DNA of 64,000 nucleotides. It comes from an archaeon (GTDB lineage Archaea > Nanobdellota > Nanobdellia > Woesearchaeales > GW2011-AR15). A program made the position numbers and the translations under genes. Location: contig JABHXU010000025.1 of the NCBI GenBank assembly GCA_018657065.1, forward strand, positions 39,405-103,404, in the 5' to 3' direction. A model generated the notes under the pieces. That model made no database searches. It worked only from the letters and a program-made list of their open reading frames with translations, and had not been told where the DNA came from. Shown piece after piece: positions 1 through 8,134 of this stretch (the first letter of the stretch is position 1; every line of letters begins with the position of its first letter).

Positions 1-323
1 TCTACTTCTAAAATTGCTTCTTTTGCACCAATAACTTTGTAATAAAGAACAGCGTTAACTTTAACAGTAACGTTATCCTTTGTAATAGCATCCTGATCAG
101 GGACATCTACAACAGTTACCCTTATGTCAACTTTTTGATATGCTTGAAAAATAGGCATAACAAAGTTTAGTCCAGGATGCATAATTCCAGAAAATCTTCC
201 TAGAGTAAATTTTATTCCTCGTTCATACTGGTTAATAACTTTTAAACCAGAAAACAAAAATAATACAAATACTATAAATATAAAACCAAATCCAAATAAA
301 ATTGAAAACACCTCCGCTAACAT
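1..323 (-). CDS. slipin/stomatin-like SPFH (band 7) protein, 3' part cut by the window edge
   Basis: The first ~108 residues are present. After a short N-terminus comes one hydrophobic helix (about residues 8-28), followed by the typical SPFH start: 'YERGIKFTLGRFSGIMHPGL', 'VDIRVTVVDVPDQDAITKDN' and 'VTVKVNAVLYYKV'. Proteins of this family form membrane-bound oligomers in lipid microdomains, and the prokaryotic ones usually pair with an NfeD protein; no NfeD gene is visible because the neighbouring sequence lies outside the window. Start choice: ATG at 323 lies about 29 bases after a TATA-like box (349-356), which suits a leaderless mRNA. However, a strong in-frame Shine-Dalgarno (SD) sequence GGAGGTG (309-315) sits 6 bases before an ATT at 300-302, a possible second start. 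The family call is secure. Confidence 0.9.
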   Translation of the reverse strand, partial: MLAEVFSILFGFGFIFIVFVLFLFSGLKVINQYERGIKFTLGRFSGIMHPGLNFVMPIFQAYQKVDIRVTVVDVPDQDAITKDNVTVKVNAVLYYKVIGAKEAILEV

Positions 324-381
324 TTTAATAATTAAACAGAATATCAACTATTTAAAATTTATTATAAAAAAAATAAAAATA

Positions 382-1239
382 TTACTTTCTAATTGATTTG
401 TTTTCTTTTAATCCCAAATAATATTTTGTTATGAAAATTGCTCCGAATGGTGCAACTAAAATTGATACTGCAGATTGAATAGCTGTTTGAATTGCACCAC
501 CAACAACAGGAATCATACTTAGGATCATAGACATTAACCAAATTGGAAGCATTAAAGCACTAGCTAGAGCACTTCCAATTAATCCAAGTAAAAGAATTCT
601 TCCAAAAGTTCCCCACCAATTTCCTTTAACCAAAATTCTAGATAACTTTAAGGAATTAAAAACTCCTTTTTCATCATATATAATAGCTGAATTACTTAAA
701 CTCCAAAACACACTGATTACTGTGTAAAGAATTGTTAATATAATAAATAAAAAAACAAGAATGAGTCCATGTATAAATGTAAATGTTCCACTTATTTTCC
801 AAAAAAGTAATCCAGGGATTACAACTAATAAACTAAGCAAACCATATATAAAAAGAACAAAAAATGATTTTCCCATTAAGGGAAGAACAAATCTTTTTGC
901 ATCATAAAATAAAGTTTTTGGTGTAATATTTCTATTCAAGTCTTTGAGTTTGATAATTCTAAAAACAGAACTACTCATAAGAAGACTAAGAATCATATAA
1001 ATTGTCATATAAATAACCATGATGAAAAGTAATAATAAATTGATTCCTGTTTCAATATTTTTTGTTGGGTCAAATAGTGTTCCAAGTTGTAATATGGAAA
1101 TTAATAAATTAAAAAAGAATGCCAGAATTGTACTAGGTATAACAAAAATTATTAATAAATTTTTAAAATATAGCATGAAATTTTTTGTATATTCATTGAA
1201 GGAATCTGTAAGTAATTTTTCTAAGGAAACATCTGCGAT
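382..1239 (-). CDS. polytopic membrane protein of unknown function
   Basis: About six hydrophobic segments with short polar loops; no catalytic motif is seen. The overall look (long amphipathic N-terminus, repeated long helices, Gly/Pro-rich last third) resembles archaeal DUF-type integral membrane proteins related to YciC/GDPD membrane domains, but I cannot name the family. The first ATG in frame is at 1176, yet the frame stays open upstream to ATC at 1237-1239 and adds a plausible N-terminus beginning with codons for Ala-Asp-Val-Ser-Leu-Glu. That ATC has an SD sequence (AGGTGAT, 1245-1251) 5 bases upstream, so a non-AUG start is likely. It lies 58 bases upstream of the slipin gene on the same strand and is divergent from the DUF58 gene. 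Confidence 0.7.
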   Translation of the reverse strand: MADVSLEKLLTDSFNEYTKNFMLYFKNLLIIFVIPSTILAFFFNLLISILQLGTLFDPTKNIETGINLLLLFIMVIYMTIYMILSLLMSSSVFRIIKLKDLNRNITPKTLFYDAKRFVLPLMGKSFFVLFIYGLLSLLVVIPGLLFWKISGTFTFIHGLILVFLFIILTILYTVISVFWSLSNSAIIYDEKGVFNSLKLSRILVKGNWWGTFGRILLLGLIGSALASALMLPIWLMSMILSMIPVVGGAIQTAIQSAVSILVAPFGAIFITKYYLGLKENKSIRK

Positions 1240-1311
1240 TTTTTATCACCTTTAAATTTTATATTTAATTCATTATTCCTGACATATATAATGCTTTTTG
1301 TTTTGGCAAAG

Positions 1312-1319
1312 TTTAAATA
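1312..1319 (+). promoter_or_regulatory. TATA-like box before the DUF58 gene
   Basis: The sequence tttaaata is centred about 26 bases before the ATG at 1342, the spacing expected when archaeal transcription begins at or next to the start codon. No SD sequence is seen before this ATG, so the mRNA is probably leaderless. Confidence 0.55.
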
Positions 1320-1341
1320 ACAGAGTAACTGATTTTTTCAT

Positions 1342-2238
1342 ATGCCTTTAAAAAAATTTAATGCTAATTTAGTTCCAGGACTTAAAGAACTTTCTATGCA
1401 AGTAAAAAAAGATCTTTTAACAACAGCAAAGTCAGGAGAATTAGCATCAAAATTAAAAGGAAGAGGAATAGAATTTGAAGATTATAGAGATTATAATCCT
1501 GCAGATGATGCTCATAGGATAGATTGGAGAGCTTCACAAAGGTCACAACGTCTTCTTGTAAGGGAGTATAAACTTGATGTAAATTTTAATGCTTTTTTTT
1601 TAATTGATACTAGTGAAAGTATGTTGTTTTCTTCAGTTAAAAAATTAAAATGTGAATATGCTGCAGAAGTAGCAAATTCAATATTTTATGGGGTATTAAC
1701 TTCTGGGAATTCATCTGGATTTGGACTCTTTAATGATGGGGTAGTAAAACTTGTTAAACCAATGTTAGGTAAAAAACAATATCATTTATTTGCAAAGGAA
1801 ATAAGTGATGTAAAAAACTATGGTGGAAAAAAAGATTTTAAAAAAGCTGTTCGTCACACCCTGTCAATACTAGATAGAAAAACACTAATTTTTATTTTTA
1901 GTGATTTTATTGGATTAGAAAAAGATTTATTTGAATATATTAAATTAATATCACATGTTCATGAAGTAATTGGTGTAATGATTAATGATCCTAGAGACAT
2001 ATCACTTCCATCTAATGTAGGACAATTAGTTTTACAAGATCCTTTTTCAAATGAAACAATTTATGTAGATTCAAATGAATATTCAAGAATTTATAATGAA
2101 TATAATCAAAAGCGAATTAATATAATACGTGCAGTATTTCAAAGAAGTAGATCAAAATTATTAGAATTAAATACTAGTAAAGGATTTTATGATCCTACAT
2201 TAAAATTTTTCACACAAATAGGTGCAAGATGGAGATAA
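1342..2238 (+). CDS. DUF58 domain protein
   Basis: A 298-residue DUF58 protein. The family signature lies at residues 41-65: 'RGIEFEDYRDYNPADDAHR' followed by IDWRAS. A von Willebrand-like fold follows, with a metal-site-like DTSES at 89-93. DUF58 proteins usually sit in operons with a MoxR AAA+ ATPase and VWA membrane proteins (BatA/BatB) and are thought to work in metal insertion, stress resistance or envelope protein assembly. The stop overlaps the start of the following VWA gene by 10 bases, so the two are co-transcribed and probably translationally coupled. No MoxR ATPase is adjacent: upstream is a divergent membrane protein. Confidence 0.92.
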   Translation: MPLKKFNANLVPGLKELSMQVKKDLLTTAKSGELASKLKGRGIEFEDYRDYNPADDAHRIDWRASQRSQRLLVREYKLDVNFNAFFLIDTSESMLFSSVKKLKCEYAAEVANSIFYGVLTSGNSSGFGLFNDGVVKLVKPMLGKKQYHLFAKEISDVKNYGGKKDFKKAVRHTLSILDRKTLIFIFSDFIGLEKDLFEYIKLISHVHEVIGVMINDPRDISLPSNVGQLVLQDPFSNETIYVDSNEYSRIYNEYNQKRINIIRAVFQRSRSKLLELNTSKGFYDPTLKFFTQIGARWR

Positions 2239-3182
2239 TATTTAATAATCCACTTATGTTGTTGTTACTTTTTACTATTCCTATTTTAGTTATCTTACAT
2301 TATTATTTTTTTCAGCATAATAAGAAAAAAGCAATTAGGTTTTCAAATTTTTCAGCAATGAAAAGAATAACAGGAACAAAATTAATTACAAAAAACACAA
2401 CGCAATTAATTCTTCGAAGTGTTTCATTAACTTTTTTGATTTTTGCTTTTTCAATGCCAATTATCTGGTATGAATCAGACATTAGTATAACAGATTATGT
2501 TATTGCAATTGATGCGAGTGCAAGTATGACAAATACAGATGTTTTGCCAAACAGGCTAGAAGTTTCTAAACAAGCAGCATCTTCTTTTTTATCAAAATTA
2601 GATTCTAAAACAAATATTGGTGTTGTGTCTTTTGCTGGAGTAACTTTTGTAAAATCTCCACTTACAACAAGAATTTCATCAGTGCAAGAAGCAATATCAA
2701 ATATTGATATTGAACTTTCTGGTGGAACAGATATTGGTGCCGCTATGATAACTTCAACAAATATTTTAACACCAGGTGATAAAACTAAATCAATTATTTT
2801 GATTACAGATGGATCTGATACTGCAGGTGCATTTGTTGATGAAAGTGTTGAAACAGCATTAAATTATGTAATTTCAAATAATATTATTGTACACACAATT
2901 TCAATTGGATCAGGTCTAGGAACTGCAGGATATTTAGAAAATAGTGGACTTCCTGCAGTTTATGATAGTGATAGTTTAAAAATGGTAAGTAGTTCAACAG
3001 GTGGAAAACACTATGAAGTGAAAAATACCGCAGAAATTGCTTCGGCATTTTTAGATATAGATCTACAAAGTGAACAAGGAAGAGATAGTTTTGATTTGTT
3101 TAATTTATTTTTTGTAATAGGATTTATATTAATACTCTTTGAATGGACATTGCTTAACACAAAATTTAGATCTATTCCTTAG
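2229..3182 (+). CDS. VWA domain membrane protein (BatA-like)
   Basis: A 317-residue protein with two N-terminal membrane helices (about residues 8-28 and 60-80), an extracytoplasmic VWA domain and a C-terminal membrane helix. The MIDAS motif DASAS is at residues 95-99, followed by a Thr-containing loop ('ELSGGTDIGAAM') and ITDGSD. This is the BatA/BatB arrangement found with DUF58 proteins. It overlaps the DUF58 gene by 10 bases and its 3' end overlaps the convergent unknown gene by 11 bases. In Bat systems the VWA protein is thought to bind partner proteins through the metal site; the partner here is unknown. Confidence 0.9.
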   Translation: MEIIFNNPLMLLLLFTIPILVILHYYFFQHNKKKAIRFSNFSAMKRITGTKLITKNTTQLILRSVSLTFLIFAFSMPIIWYESDISITDYVIAIDASASMTNTDVLPNRLEVSKQAASSFLSKLDSKTNIGVVSFAGVTFVKSPLTTRISSVQEAISNIDIELSGGTDIGAAMITSTNILTPGDKTKSIILITDGSDTAGAFVDESVETALNYVISNNIIVHTISIGSGLGTAGYLENSGLPAVYDSDSLKMVSSSTGGKHYEVKNTAEIASAFLDIDLQSEQGRDSFDLFNLFFVIGFILILFEWTLLNTKFRSIP

Positions 3183-3876
3183 AAACAGGTTCTTGATATA
3201 GCAAAGCTAAAAGATATAATCCTTCTGTAAGAATTTGAGATGCAAAATTAGGTAATTTGGTTCCAGAATTTAATTCAGGATTAGTTTCTAATATTGATTC
3301 TTTTAGTTCTTCGAGAATTAATTGAATATTTGAATCAAATTTCCCAAGATTTGAATTTGCCATTATTCTTTGTGAATCATTAGAATCATTAGTTACATAT
3401 AATAATGCATCCCAAGTTAATGTTTTTTTAGATAATTTTATATGATAAAAATCTCTTTCTTCTATTTTTTTCATTTCATTAATATAAACACTACTTTTTT
3501 GAATTAAAGTTTCATGAGATTGTATTAATTCATCAAGAGAACGATTTTGATATAATGGAATTTCATCATTTTCTCTTAAAATTGATTTTGGTTCAAAAAA
3601 TGTTCCTCTTCCCTGTTTACCGCGTATGTGAGAGATTTCAATAGCGTGGTGTTGTTCTAATTGACCAAGTAAATTAGTTCTAAATGCATAATTTAATAAT
3701 CCAAGTTGATAAGCAGTTGTAAAAATTCTTTCAATACTACCAAAAGATTCTATTTGTGAAACTAAATAAAGGTCCTTATCAGTTAATTGAATTCTAACAT
3801 CTCTTAGAATATCAGTTGTAATATAATCTGCCAATTTAACTTGAGCTACTAAAGACTTATTTAAAAATATTATCAA
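3172..3876 (-). CDS. hypothetical protein
   Basis: A 234-residue soluble protein that I do not recognise. It is mostly helical and polar, with no Cys motif, signal peptide or membrane segment. The longest frame starts at a TTG (3874-3876). A TATA-like TTTAAATA lies inside its first codons and points to a later start, for example the TTG near 3834 (protein beginning 'ADYITTDILRDVRIQL'). It converges on the VWA gene (11-base overlap) and lies just upstream of the radical-SAM/acyltransferase stretch on the other side, but nothing ties it to either. Confidence 0.55.
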   Translation of the reverse strand: MIIFLNKSLVAQVKLADYITTDILRDVRIQLTDKDLYLVSQIESFGSIERIFTTAYQLGLLNYAFRTNLLGQLEQHHAIEISHIRGKQGRGTFFEPKSILRENDEIPLYQNRSLDELIQSHETLIQKSSVYINEMKKIEERDFYHIKLSKKTLTWDALLYVTNDSNDSQRIMANSNLGKFDSNIQLILEELKESILETNPELNSGTKLPNFASQILTEGLYLLALLYQEPVSKE

Positions 3877-3894
3877 GAATTAATTAGAATTTCT

Positions 3895-5355
3895 TTAAGG
3901 AATAACTTTCCCAACAATACTTCTAAGCATGTGGTCAGTTACTTCAATAGTGTAGAATTTTTTTAAAGGAATTCTTTCTTTTATTCCAACAATTAATGGA
4001 TAAGTCCCTATTTGTCTTCCAAATGTGGTTTTTCCATCATAAATTTCACTATAAATTTTTTTTAAAATAGTTCCTTTAGGAACAATTCTTTTTAACATAG
4101 GAAAATCAATTTTTTGTCTAATTTCGTTTCTCCACTTCCAATAATGCTTTTTATTTTTATTTAGAAATTTTGATCCAAATTCAATTGAAAGTTTTGTGTT
4201 AGGTAAAATAGAAGCTTGTCTAATATTAATTCTTCGAAGCATCATTCCATTGTCATAAATTTCTTTTAATGTTTTTATATTATATTCATGTGTTTTTTTA
4301 GTTTCTTTTCCTAGTCCCAAAATTATATTAATTCCGGGAAGTAGTGTAGGCATTCCATTTTCCCCTTTAACTTGACCATATTTATTAACAATTTCTATGG
4401 CTTTCATAGCAATTTTAGGTGAACAGTTAAGAGTATTAGCTTTTATAACCTCAGGATCAAAAGATTCTACTCCAAAAGCTGCTACATTTCCAGGTGTGCA
4501 ATATTTTACAATTGCTTTAGTTATATCAATGCCTTTTTTTGAAATAACAGATACAGGATTTACATTGTCAATGTGTAAAATTTCAATATCAGGAAATTTT
4601 TTGTTTATAGTTTTAAGAAGGAGAATTGGATCTTCAATTGAATAAAAATCTGCTTGTTTCCCAAGCCTAAAATATCTACATCCTAAATCATAGAATTGTT
4701 TTATTTCTTGAATAATATGTTCTGTTTTTCTATTTGAAAATCGGTTTTTTAAAGGTTCAGTACAAAAACTACATTTACCAACATTACATCCTCTAGAAGT
4801 TTCAATTTCAATGATTCTATAATCAGGAATTTCTTTAATTATCTCTGAACCTTTTAGTGCATATTCTTGCAATTTATCAAATTCTCCAAATTCAATTCCG
4901 TATTGTTTAATTTCTAAATTTTTTGGAAGTTTTTCAGAAAATTTTCCTCCTTCAAGTTGTGTTCCAAAAACTGCGGGGCCAGTTAATATTTTTTTACATC
5001 TAACTTTGTCTAAATGATGCATCAGTTCTAAAATTGTGCCAGGGACAGCAGATAAATATTTTCCAGGAACGTGAACTCCAAGAATTATGATTAATATTTC
5101 AGTATGATCTAAAATTTGTTTAACAGATTTAGTTAAGTTATAAGCTCTAATATTAGTTTTATCTTTGCCTGTAACTTCATTTAATTTATCATCAAAAAAA
5201 TAATGTAATCTAAAATCATCTATAGTTATATAATTTGGGTTATGGCCTTGATTTTTTAAAAGTCCGTATATGTATCTAGGATATGTTCCTAAATATGGTG
5301 GAACACCTAGACCTGAAGCTTCATCAGTATAACAATCAAGAATTGTATAGTTCAT
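3895..5355 (-). CDS. radical SAM protein, archaeal COG1031-like
   Basis: The N-terminus ('ILDCYTDEASGLGVPPYLGT' then YPRYIYG) and overall order match the archaeal radical SAM family COG1031. The cluster motif is C190-X4-C195-X2-C198 in 'RGCNVGKCSFCTEPL', a 4-residue first spacing instead of the common 3. The N-terminal ~170 residues look like a B12-binding-like Rossmann domain; the barrel follows. Family members usually end in a helix-hairpin-helix segment; here the protein stops just after 'MLRSIVGKVIP', so that tail seems absent. The product is unknown. Start at ATG 5355 fits a TATA-like box at about 5384-5392; a longer frame from a TTG at 5373 adds only six residues. Confidence 0.8.
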   Translation of the reverse strand: MNYTILDCYTDEASGLGVPPYLGTYPRYIYGLLKNQGHNPNYITIDDFRLHYFFDDKLNEVTGKDKTNIRAYNLTKSVKQILDHTEILIIILGVHVPGKYLSAVPGTILELMHHLDKVRCKKILTGPAVFGTQLEGGKFSEKLPKNLEIKQYGIEFGEFDKLQEYALKGSEIIKEIPDYRIIEIETSRGCNVGKCSFCTEPLKNRFSNRKTEHIIQEIKQFYDLGCRYFRLGKQADFYSIEDPILLLKTINKKFPDIEILHIDNVNPVSVISKKGIDITKAIVKYCTPGNVAAFGVESFDPEVIKANTLNCSPKIAMKAIEIVNKYGQVKGENGMPTLLPGINIILGLGKETKKTHEYNIKTLKEIYDNGMMLRRINIRQASILPNTKLSIEFGSKFLNKNKKHYWKWRNEIRQKIDFPMLKRIVPKGTILKKIYSEIYDGKTTFGRQIGTYPLIVGIKERIPLKKFYTIEVTDHMLRSIVGKVIP

Positions 5356-5379
5356 AATATTAAGAAATGACAAAAGGTT

Positions 5380-6141
5380 TTATACTTTTCTCACAAAATC
5401 AAACAAAGATTTAGTAACAACAATATCTGGACGATATTTGAAATTTGTAAGTTTTGAAAGTTGCATCATTAAATCATCAGTGACTCTTCTGAGAATTTCT
5501 TTATTTTTTTTATTAAATTTATTGAGATTTAAATTAAAATATTTTTCTACACTAAAAGGATCACCAAAATTCATTGTTATTTTTCTTTTACAATTGAATT
5601 TAAATGGATTTTTTGAACCAATAGGAAATTTATACACATCATCTGAACCAGTTAACCCTATTGGGATAATTTTTTTTTTTGATTTAATAGCTAATCTAAT
5701 TACACCAGTATATCCTCTAGCTAAAACTTTTTTTTTTTGATGAGTGTATCCTCCTTCTGGGAAAATTAAAACATTTTCTCCTTGTTTGAGTTTATCAATT
5801 ACAGTTAATAAATGATCATTGTATTTTTTTCGAGTTTTATTCGTGCTTAATTTCAAAAAGTCATAACAAATAGAAATAGGCCATGCAGCGTAATAGTAAT
5901 GATTATGAACTATGGTAAAAAGTTTTTTATTTGTTTTTGGAACAATTTTTGCTAAAGCTAATATGAAATCAAGACCACCACGGTGAGTCATGGCAAACAA
6001 ATAATTTTCTTTATTGGATAATTTTTCAAGACCTTTTGTTTCAATATTTAATAATTTATTAATCAAAGGAATCCAAGTTAACTTGCTAAAAGCATAAACC
6101 ATTATAGATTTAAAAGAATCTACAGTTAAAAATATTTTCAT
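5380..6141 (-). CDS. PlsC-like 1-acylglycerol-3-phosphate acyltransferase family protein
   Basis: Has the acyltransferase block I HX4D motif (H53...D58 in 'MTHRGGLDF') and block III FPEGG (127-131), followed by 'ARGYTGVIRLAIKSKKKIIP', which places it in the LPLAT/PlsC superfamily. These enzymes move an acyl group to a lysophospholipid or a related alcohol at the membrane. Archaeal isoprenoid ether lipids do not need PlsC, so the acceptor here is not obvious; lipid genes follow within 4 kb. The ATG at 6141 is preferred over an upstream in-frame TTG at 6153. It is divergent from the glycosyltransferase gene. The family call is firm; the substrate is not known. Confidence 0.88.
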   Translation of the reverse strand: MKIFLTVDSFKSIMVYAFSKLTWIPLINKLLNIETKGLEKLSNKENYLFAMTHRGGLDFILALAKIVPKTNKKLFTIVHNHYYYAAWPISICYDFLKLSTNKTRKKYNDHLLTVIDKLKQGENVLIFPEGGYTHQKKKVLARGYTGVIRLAIKSKKKIIPIGLTGSDDVYKFPIGSKNPFKFNCKRKITMNFGDPFSVEKYFNLNLNKFNKKNKEILRRVTDDLMMQLSKLTNFKYRPDIVVTKSLFDFVRKV

Positions 6142-6181
6142 AAGTAGTATCAATAATTTTATAATTTTGTTGTTAAACTAA

Positions 6182-6880
6182 ATGAATATGATTTCAATTA
6201 TTATTCCTTCATTTAATGAAGAAAAATATCTAGGAAAACTTCTAGACTCAATAAAATCTTCAAAATTTAAAGATTTTGAGATTATTGTTTCAGATAATAA
6301 TTCAAAAGACAATACTAAAAAAATAGCTAAGAAATATGGATGCGTTGTGACAAAAGGTGGTAAACCTGGAGTCGGAAGAAATAATGGAGCTAAATTAGCA
6401 AAACATGATTTGTTGTTTATTGATTCAGATGTAATTATTAAAGATCCATTATTGCTTGAAAATTTTTTAAAAAGAGCAAGAAAATATGATTTAGCAACTT
6501 GTAAAATTCTCCCATTGTCAAACAATTTTTTTCACAGAGGTTATTATATTGTTAAAAATTATACAAACAAATATTTATGGATAAAAAGAAAACATGTGTC
6601 TGGTCAATTTCTATTTATTAAAAAAAATTTATTTAAGAAACTTAAAGGATATGATGAAACATTATATTTAGCAGAAGAACATGATTTAGCTACAAGAGCA
6701 TATTTAGAAAATGCTAAGATTGGATTTTTTATGGATTTAAAAGTGTATAATTCTGTTAGACGAATAAATAAAGAAGGATTTTTAAAACAAACTTTTAAAA
6801 CACTTTATTCAGAACTTTATAGATTTTTATTTGGTAAAATTAAGAAAAAAATAATAAAATATGAATTTGGTCGGTACTAA
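6182..6880 (+). CDS. family 2 glycosyltransferase
   Basis: A 232-residue GT-A fold enzyme. It opens with 'ISIIIPSFNEEKYLGKLLDS', has SDNNSKDN at the nucleotide site, the metal-binding DSD at 81-83 and a likely catalytic-acid region 'LAEEHDLATRAYLENAK'. No long membrane segment is seen, so it is probably peripheral. GT2 enzymes of this size often glycosylate lipid carriers or lipids, and the gene sits between an acyltransferase and the archaetidylserine genes, which would suit a glycolipid role; that is inference. A second ATG at 6188 is an alternative start. Its 3' end faces pssA across two strong hairpins. Confidence 0.85.
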   Translation: MNMISIIIPSFNEEKYLGKLLDSIKSSKFKDFEIIVSDNNSKDNTKKIAKKYGCVVTKGGKPGVGRNNGAKLAKHDLLFIDSDVIIKDPLLLENFLKRARKYDLATCKILPLSNNFFHRGYYIVKNYTNKYLWIKRKHVSGQFLFIKKNLFKKLKGYDETLYLAEEHDLATRAYLENAKIGFFMDLKVYNSVRRINKEGFLKQTFKTLYSELYRFLFGKIKKKIIKYEFGRY

Positions 6881-6941
6881 TACGCTACAGACAAGTAATC
6901 TAGCGTATTATCTAGCTAACTTAAAAAAATTAAGTTAGCTA
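6879..6941. terminator. two tandem hairpins between convergent genes, probable bidirectional terminator
   Basis: Hairpin 1 has a 9-bp stem (6879-6887 with 6901-6909, 13-base loop) and includes the stop codon of the glycosyltransferase. Hairpin 2 has a perfect 12-bp stem (6913-6924 with 6930-6941, loop aaaaa) and ends two bases before the stop codon of pssA. They fill the whole gap between the convergent genes. Archaeal termination mainly uses T-runs, so they may instead protect mRNA ends. Confidence 0.6.
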
Positions 6942-6943
6942 TA

Positions 6944-7471
6944 CTAAATTATTTTTTTAATTCTATGAGTTGAAATCATTAAATATGCTGAGATAATTGC
7001 AATTCCAGTATAAATATATAATTCATTTGAGCCATAGGACACAAATTGACTAATAAAATAAATTAATGCAAAATTAAAACCATTAAATGTTATAGGCATA
7101 CCTTCATATACACTACCATCAATAAGTTTTGTTACATTAAATCTAGCTAATCTTAATAATCCACAAATTACAATTAAAAAACCACTAATTAATGCTAACC
7201 AATGGTCAAACATTGTTATAATCATAACAGCAGGAGCAACTCCAAAACTAATAACGTCGGCAAGTGAATCAATATCAAATCCTAATTTGCTACTTTTTTT
7301 TGTTAATCTAGCAACTTTTCCATCAAGAAAATCAAATAAAACTGCAAAGAGTAAATAAATTGCGGAAAATAAATAATTTCCTCTTGTAGAACTATAGATT
7401 GACATCATTCCAGATGTGACATTTAATAAACTAAAATAATCAGGTAATTTAAGCATTTTAAATATTTTCAT
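6944..7471 (-). CDS. pssA: archaetidylserine synthase (CDP-alcohol phosphatidyltransferase family)
   Basis: The 175-residue membrane protein carries the complete CDP-alcohol phosphatidyltransferase motif DG-X2-AR-X8-G-X3-D-X3-D, beginning at 'DFLDGKVARL' and ending 'GFDIDSLAD'. The length, N-terminus ('KLPDYFSLLNVTSGMMSIYS') and the adjacent decarboxylase point to the serine-transferring branch: CDP-archaeol (or CDP-diacylglycerol) plus L-serine gives the phosphoserine lipid and CMP. It starts 4 bases inside the end of the decarboxylase gene (7468-7471), so decarboxylase then synthase are translated from one message. CarS, which would supply CDP-archaeol, lies 1.4 kb away on the opposite strand. 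Confidence 0.9.
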   Translation of the reverse strand: MKIFKMLKLPDYFSLLNVTSGMMSIYSSTRGNYLFSAIYLLFAVLFDFLDGKVARLTKKSSKLGFDIDSLADVISFGVAPAVMIITMFDHWLALISGFLIVICGLLRLARFNVTKLIDGSVYEGMPITFNGFNFALIYFISQFVSYGSNELYIYTGIAIISAYLMISTHRIKKII

Positions 7472-8055
7472 TTTATTTCACCTAGTATTGTTTCGCCGTC
7501 TTTTACTATTTGATTTAATTTGACGTTTAATCTTATTTTGTCTTTAGGAATAATAACAGTAACTTGACTTCCAAAAGTTATGTGACCTATATCTTCACCC
7601 TTTTTTATATCTTGATTAGTTTTTACATAGGATTTAATTTTTTTGGCAAATGCTCCAGCAACTTGTACAACTTTTATCTTAAGACTATTTTTTTTATTAA
7701 AAATTGTCATGGAATTTTGTTCGTTCTCAAGCCATTCTAATTTTTCTGCTCCATTTACAACATTCATAAATTTTCCTTTTGAGTATTTTTGATCAATAAT
7801 TTTTCCAGAAATAGGTGACCTTTGAACATGGATGTTATGAATATTCATCATTATACAAATAACAACACATTTTTTTGCAATGTCTTTAGTTAAAAGAGTA
7901 ACGTGACCTAAAAGTCCTTTTCTAAGTCTTATATTTTTTGATGTGTCTAAGATCCTTACAATTTTTCCATTTGCAGGACAGATTATGTTATTTCCTTTTG
8001 GAATATTTCGTTTAGGATTTCTAAGAAATATTTTTTCTAAAAATTTTACAATCAT
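7468..8055 (-). CDS. psd: archaetidylserine/phosphatidylserine decarboxylase, short form, with altered active-site residues
   Basis: A 195-residue short-form decarboxylase. Family features: 'IICPANGKIVRI' near the N-terminus, 'HNIHVQRSPISGKII', 'VVQVAGAFAKKIKSYV' and the self-cleavage site FGS at 161-163, where Ser163 would become the pyruvoyl group. It should turn archaetidylserine into archaetidylethanolamine. Odd: the usual Asp in PADG is Asn29, the usual Asp before the conserved His is Asn74, and the Asp normally following GS-x-V is Thr166. In the E. coli enzyme the first of these (Asp90) is proposed to belong to a catalytic triad with His and Ser. The self-cleaving Ser and His76 remain. 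It overlaps pssA by 4 bases. Confidence 0.85.
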   Translation of the reverse strand: MIVKFLEKIFLRNPKRNIPKGNNIICPANGKIVRILDTSKNIRLRKGLLGHVTLLTKDIAKKCVVICIMMNIHNIHVQRSPISGKIIDQKYSKGKFMNVVNGAEKLEWLENEQNSMTIFNKKNSLKIKVVQVAGAFAKKIKSYVKTNQDIKKGEDIGHITFGSQVTVIIPKDKIRLNVKLNQIVKDGETILGEIK

Positions 8056-8134
8056 CTAAGTTATAATTTAAAAGAAATATATAAATTAATAGGAAAGAAA
8101 ATATTTATATCTAAATAGACTGTTTCTATTTTAA

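Noticed and set aside
6141..6188. One shared TATA box serving the divergent acyltransferase and glycosyltransferase genes
   Set aside because: The symmetric TATA-like stretch sits about 20 bases from both ATGs, too close for the usual spacing to the minus-strand start.
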